Shown here: positions 6,872 through 9,571 of the stretch, one piece after another
Layout: the number at the start of each line of letters is the position of its first letter
Numbering within the stretch: position 1 is the first letter of the stretch
Assembly (NCBI GenBank): GCA_014874425.1
Contig: JACWAG010000150.1
Span: forward strand, 1-9,571
From: Syntrophaceae bacterium
GTDB lineage: Bacteria; Desulfobacterota; Desulfomonilia; Desulfomonilales; Desulfomonilaceae
DNA: 9,571 bases
Direction: 5' to 3'
Notes under the pieces: model-generated
Told to the model about the DNA's origin: nothing
The model's input: only the letters and a program-made list of their open reading frames with translations
Databases searched by the model: none
Translations under genes and position numbers: made by a program

Positions 6872-8884
6872 ATGGCTAATTCGGTCAGGAGATCAGTGTG
6901 CCCGTATGACTGTCCGGATACGTGCGGGCTGCTGGTTGAGATTGCGGACGGCAAAGCTGTGAAGGTGACAGGTGATCCGGACCACCCATTCACGCGCGGT
7001 TTCCTTTGTTCCAAAATGAACCGGTACCAGGAAACAGCGCATTCCCCCAACCGGCTCACCAGCCCACTTCTAAGGACCGGGCGCAAGGGCTCTGGACAGT
7101 TTCGGCGAATTCCCTGGCCAGAAGCTATCACTCGAATCTCGACACGCTGGCGCGAAATTATCGCCAAAAACGGGGCTGAGGCGATCCTTCCCTACTCATA
7201 CAGCGGTACCATGGGAATTGTTCAGAGAAACGCCGGCCATCCTTTCTTCTACCGTCTGGGCGCTTCCAGACTAGACCGGACTATCTGCTCCCCTGCCAAG
7301 CATGCAGGGTGGAAGGCGGTCATGGGTGGCACGCTAGCCCCGCACCCGGATGAGGTAATGGAAAGTGATCTGGTGATCCTCTGGGGCATAGACGCGGTGG
7401 CCACCAACGTCCATTTTCTCCACGGTGTGCGGGAGGCTCGAAGAAAAGGGGCCAAAGTATGGGTTATCGACACTTACGAAACCCCCACGACGGGAATGGC
7501 GGATCGTGCATTTCTGGTTTGTCCCGGAAGCGACGGCGCTCTGGCCCTGGGGATGATGAGCGTGTTAGTAGCCGAAGACCTGGTGGACCGGAATTTTCTG
7601 GCGGTTCACGCGCAGGGATTTGACGAGCTGTGTAGGGACGTGCTGTCCGACTTTTCGCCTCAAAAGGCGAGCCTGTTGACAGGTCTTCCAGTGGAAACGA
7701 TTCGAGACATGGCCCGCGCCTACGGAAAGTCCATCGCTCCATTTATCAGGCTTGGGAGCGGCCTTTCGCGGTATGCCAATGGGGCCATGACGTGCCGGAC
7801 CATCGTATGTCTGCCGGCTCTAGTAGGCGCCTGGGCGAAAAGAGGTGGAGGCCTTCTGGCCAGCGCTGCCAGCGGTAGTGCTTTCTCCACAAAGGCTGTC
7901 ACGCGGGAAGATTTTATGGTTCGCTCCACACGAATCGTCAACATGAACCAACTGGGGCGGGCCCTGACGCAAATGGACGATCCACCGGTGTTGAGCCTGT
8001 ACGTATATCACGCTAACCCCGCGGCTGTGACCCCGGATCAGAACGAGATTCTGAAAGGACTTTCTCGCGAGGACCTGTTCACTGTGGTCCACGAGCGCTT
8101 CATGACCGATACTGCCGCATTCGCTGACATTGTTCTGCCGGCTACTTCTTCCTTGGAGCATGGTGACTTGTACAGTTCCTACGGCACGTACTGCGTCCAG
8201 CGGGCCCGACCTGTCATACGGAGGGTTCGGGAGAGCAAGTCCAACTGGGAAGTGTTCGGGCTTCTGGCTGAGGCCATGGGATTTGATGATGGATTCTTTC
8301 GCCAATCTGAGGATGACCTGATCGAACACCTTCTGTCCACGCCCAGTGCCATGAGGGAAGGAATCGATAGCGATGCCTTAGATTCTGGTAAGGCGGTGGA
8401 ACTCAGGCTCCCGACGGGCTACAAGACCCAATTTCTTACGGTCTCGGGCAAAATCCAGATCATTAATCTCCGTGAGCAGGAACCGCTGCCCCGGTATACT
8501 CCTAGCAGCGAAGGGACATATCCCTTTCGACTCATGACGGCCCCCGCTCGAAACTTCCTGAATAGCTCTTTTCGAGAGCGCGACGATCTGCGGGCCAAAG
8601 ACCCTGCCATGCTCCTGAGGATCAACCCGTCCGACGCCGGGCGGAAAGGACTCAAAGACGGCGAGCGTGTGAGCGCCTTCAACGATCTCGGCGAGGTGTC
8701 CTTCATTCTGCGCGTAACGTCCAAGGTCCCAGAGGGTGTCGTGGTGGCTGATGGGATCTGGTGGCTGACCCATTGCCCCGGGGAACGTTCTGTTAATGCC
8801 CTCACATCACAACGACTTACGGACCGTGGGGCTGGAAGCACCTTTTATGATAACACTGTCGATGTCCGGAAAGAATTAAGATAG
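6872..8884 (+). CDS. Molybdopterin (Mo/W-bisPGD) oxidoreductase, cytoplasmic
   Basis: This 670-residue protein belongs to the DMSO-reductase superfamily, whose members hold a molybdenum or tungsten bis-pterin cofactor and usually one 4Fe-4S cluster. The cluster motif is C10-x3-C14-x3-C18-x27-C46 in CPYDCPDTC...GFLCSK. Cofactor-binding segments follow: DLVILWGIDAVATNVH (166-181), AKVWVIDTYETPT (194-206), VCPGSDGALALGM (216-228), the HANPAAVTPDQ loop (380-390) and FADIVLPATSSLEHGD (417-432). The C-terminal molydopterin dinucleotide-binding domain spans about 552-666. Cys139 in RTICSPAKHAG may be the metal ligand, but that is a guess. There is no twin-arginine signal, so it acts in the cytoplasm. 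The ATG at 6872 has GGAG seven bases upstream. Length is normal for short catalytic subunits with CPYDCPDTC ends, many of which have no assigned substrate. No electron-transfer subunit, cofactor gene or chaperone is adjacent. It is more GC-rich by eye than the kinase and isomerase-like genes, which may point to separate origin. Confidence 0.92.
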   Translation: MANSVRRSVCPYDCPDTCGLLVEIADGKAVKVTGDPDHPFTRGFLCSKMNRYQETAHSPNRLTSPLLRTGRKGSGQFRRIPWPEAITRISTRWREIIAKNGAEAILPYSYSGTMGIVQRNAGHPFFYRLGASRLDRTICSPAKHAGWKAVMGGTLAPHPDEVMESDLVILWGIDAVATNVHFLHGVREARRKGAKVWVIDTYETPTTGMADRAFLVCPGSDGALALGMMSVLVAEDLVDRNFLAVHAQGFDELCRDVLSDFSPQKASLLTGLPVETIRDMARAYGKSIAPFIRLGSGLSRYANGAMTCRTIVCLPALVGAWAKRGGGLLASAASGSAFSTKAVTREDFMVRSTRIVNMNQLGRALTQMDDPPVLSLYVYHANPAAVTPDQNEILKGLSREDLFTVVHERFMTDTAAFADIVLPATSSLEHGDLYSSYGTYCVQRARPVIRRVRESKSNWEVFGLLAEAMGFDDGFFRQSEDDLIEHLLSTPSAMREGIDSDALDSGKAVELRLPTGYKTQFLTVSGKIQIINLREQEPLPRYTPSSEGTYPFRLMTAPARNFLNSSFRERDDLRAKDPAMLLRINPSDAGRKGLKDGERVSAFNDLGEVSFILRVTSKVPEGVVVADGIWWLTHCPGERSVNALTSQRLTDRGAGSTFYDNTVDVRKELR

Positions 8885-8896
8885 CCGTCTGAGCTA

Positions 8897-9128
8897 AGCT
8901 GAAAAAAGTGGACACTAATGTTTAGATAAAATAACAAGCCGAGGCGTCAGAATGGCAAAGGTAAAGATTCCCTATGGAGTGTATACGAAGGAGTTCCGTG
9001 AGGACGCTATCAGGTTGGTCATAGAGGGTGGTTTATCCGATGAGAAGGCACCGGATCGTCTTTCAATGCCCAAGAGCACGCTGGAACGTTGGATCAAGGC
9101 AGTTAAACAGGGAAAACTTGATGAAATT
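8897..9128 (+). mobile_element. Truncated IS3-family insertion element, left end
   Basis: The element seems to begin near TGAAAAAAGTGGACAC (about 8899-8914), a plausible left terminal repeat because IS3-type ends start with TG. It continues into orfA and stops where orfA loses homology, at about 9128. No orfB (DDE integrase) and no right terminal repeat are present, so it cannot move by itself. The outer boundary is uncertain because the partner repeat is missing. Confidence 0.55.
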
Positions 9129-9172
9129 AATCGGATGGTTATCAATCTTGAACATTATATGAGGCCAGCCAC

Positions 9173-9200
9173 AAAAAGCGCCCTGCGGCAAATCCGCAGG
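9173..9200 (-). terminator. Rho-independent terminator-like hairpin, minus strand
   Basis: CCTGCGG (9182-9188) and CCGCAGG (9194-9200) form a perfect seven-base stem with a five-base loop. Read on the minus strand it is followed, four bases later, by TTTTT (9177-9173). It lies about 160 bases downstream of the PRC-barrel-like gene and could end its transcript. The gap before the T-run and the shortness of that run lower confidence. Confidence 0.45.
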
Positions 9201-9216
9201 CCTCCGTTTGAAGCGG

Positions 9217-9248
9217 CAGGGGATTGGAAACATAGCCTATGTGCCCTG
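9217..9248. repeat. Nested inverted repeat CAGGG / ACATAG-C-CTATGT / CCCTG
   Basis: An inner perfect dyad (ACATAG at 9230-9235, CTATGT at 9237-9242) is enclosed by CAGGG (9217-9221) and CCCTG (9244-9248). The self-complementary octamer TGGCGCCA follows at 9247-9254. Together with the flanking hairpins at 9182-9200 and 9268-9307 it forms a compact palindromic block, such as is seen in repetitive extragenic elements. Confidence 0.5.
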
Positions 9249-9267
9249 GCGCCATCCCTTGCTTAGG

Positions 9268-9314
9268 GGAGTAGGAGCGGTCGGTTTAAACCGGCTGTTC
9301 CTACTCCTATTTTA
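9268..9314 (+). terminator. Long hairpin (20-bp arms with G-U pairs), terminator-like
   Basis: Bases 9268-9287 pair with 9288-9307 along their full length, with three G-U wobbles when read as plus-strand RNA; in minus-strand RNA the same positions would be A-C mismatches. The centre is TTTAAA, which would open as the loop. The hairpin is followed by TATTTTA (9308-9314). It could end plus-strand transcripts coming from the oxidoreductase and the transposase fragment. It may instead be part of a repeat element, since the T-run is short. Confidence 0.45.
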
Positions 9315-9358
9315 CCAGTTTGGGTTGTCCAACGCTTCAGCTCAGGCGCCGGTAAGAA

Positions 9359-9571
9359 TTATTTCCTTTTTTTGGAACCCGATTTCATGGCATTGTGGCC
9401 GAAAAAGCTGTTTATTTTACTTCTCAGTTGCTCATCTTTGGCGAAATCCGGCCAATGGCCTGCATCGAAATTGGGGGCCTTCTCCAGTTGCGCTTTTGAG
9501 AAATCCAATTTCAAATAACCGCTCTTGTCAAAGTTGAATTTACCGGCGGGCACAAACGCCGACCATGGCAG
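9359..9571 (-). CDS. PRC-barrel-like protein, C-terminal part (runs off window)
   Basis: The frame is open to the window edge and encodes the last 70 residues, ending in TAA at 9361-9359. The segment LPWSAF, then a short beta-rich stretch, then KAQLEKAPNFDAGHWPDF matches the end of bacterial PRC-barrel proteins as I know them (PWSAL..., ...LE.AP.F....WPD, followed by a helix and an aromatic-rich end). Such small beta-barrel proteins are often stress-related or membrane-associated, and their roles are poorly defined. The tail is unusually basic (GSKKRK). An internal GTG at 9553 is not the start, because homologous sequence continues upstream of it. The gene converges on the oxidoreductase/IS side, with hairpins between. 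Family assignment rests on a short motif, so certainty is moderate. Confidence 0.65.
   Translation of the reverse strand: MPWSAFVPAGKFNFDKSGYLKLDFSKAQLEKAPNFDAGHWPDFAKDEQLRSKINSFFGHNAMKSGSKKRK

Larger units (their letters stand above)
8952..9266 (+). pseudogene. IS3-type transposase OrfA, N-terminal fragment with unrelated tail
   Basis: The first 59 codons match the N-terminal helix-turn-helix of IS3-family OrfA proteins, which bind the element's ends: YTKEFREDAIRLVIEGG, then the turn SDEKAPDRLSMPKSTLERW and KAVKQGKLDEI (about residues 11-59). An intact OrfA of this type is about 95-100 residues and continues into a leucine zipper (typically ELE...VKRELA). Here, from about base 9129, the frame runs into unrelated sequence rich in inverted repeats, so the remaining 45 codons to the stop at 9264-9266 are an accidental tail. 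The ATG at 8952 has GAGG seven bases upstream, so translation of the fragment is possible. It begins 67 bases after the oxidoreductase stop. The fragment marks a past insertion followed by deletion or rearrangement. Confidence 0.85.

Noticed and set aside
7820..8329. Minus-strand open frame of 169 codons within the oxidoreductase gene
   Set aside because: It lies wholly antisense to a well-supported gene in GC-richer DNA, where long antisense frames are common.
9208..9537. Plus-strand open frame of 109 codons
   Set aside because: It runs through the hairpin block and antisense to the PRC-barrel-like gene, with no family motif.

Overview
The window looks like chromosomal DNA of an anaerobic, probably Desulfobacterota-like (sulfate-reducing or syntrophic deltaproteobacterial) bacterium. 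That placement is inference. It rests on an FhlA/NtrC-type sigma-54 activator, a near-consensus sigma-54 promoter, a multi-PAS hybrid histidine kinase, a crotonase-family enzyme, a molybdopterin oxidoreductase, long AT-rich intergenic gaps and a decayed IS3-type element. No marker gene fixes the taxon.

Layout: (1) 1-352, plus strand: the 3' end of a sigma-54-dependent activator whose C-terminal Fis-type helix-turn-helix is cut by an in-frame TAG; the expected last residues continue in the same frame to a TGA at 350-352. (2) 418-1617, minus strand: a Tat-exported acetamidase/formamidase-family protein, convergent with the activator. (3) 1618-2657: about 1 kb with no convincing gene. It holds the amidase leader, a sigma-54 promoter with every conserved base (1776-1791) and possible upstream activator sites. 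(4) 2658-3404, minus strand: a crotonase-fold protein that resembles delta3,delta2-enoyl-CoA isomerase more than hydratase. (5) 3405-3927: a divergent intergenic region with a tandem TTTGGG/CCCAAA dyad and weak promoter candidates. (6) 3928-6369, plus strand: a PAS-rich hybrid histidine kinase with a C-terminal receiver domain. (7) 6370-6871: about 500 bases with nothing recognisable. (8) 6872-8884, plus strand: a cytoplasmic molybdopterin oxidoreductase with an N-terminal 4Fe-4S motif, visibly more GC-rich than the genes to its left. (9) about 8897-9128: the left end of an IS3-family element with orfA broken off. (10) 9173-9314: a dense block of inverted repeats, including terminator-like hairpins. 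(11) 9359-9571, minus strand: the 3' end of a PRC-barrel-like protein that runs off the window.

The most coherent story is at the left. A sigma-54 activator fragment lies next to an exported amidase that carries a sigma-54 promoter, so the activator could control the amidase; the nonsense codon in its DNA-binding domain would then matter directly. The other genes look like independent single-gene units with no clear shared pathway. I found no convincing new multi-gene system. The observations most worth checking are the interrupted activator with its sigma-54 promoter, the export of an amidase whose family is usually cytoplasmic, and the hairpin cluster beside the broken transposase.
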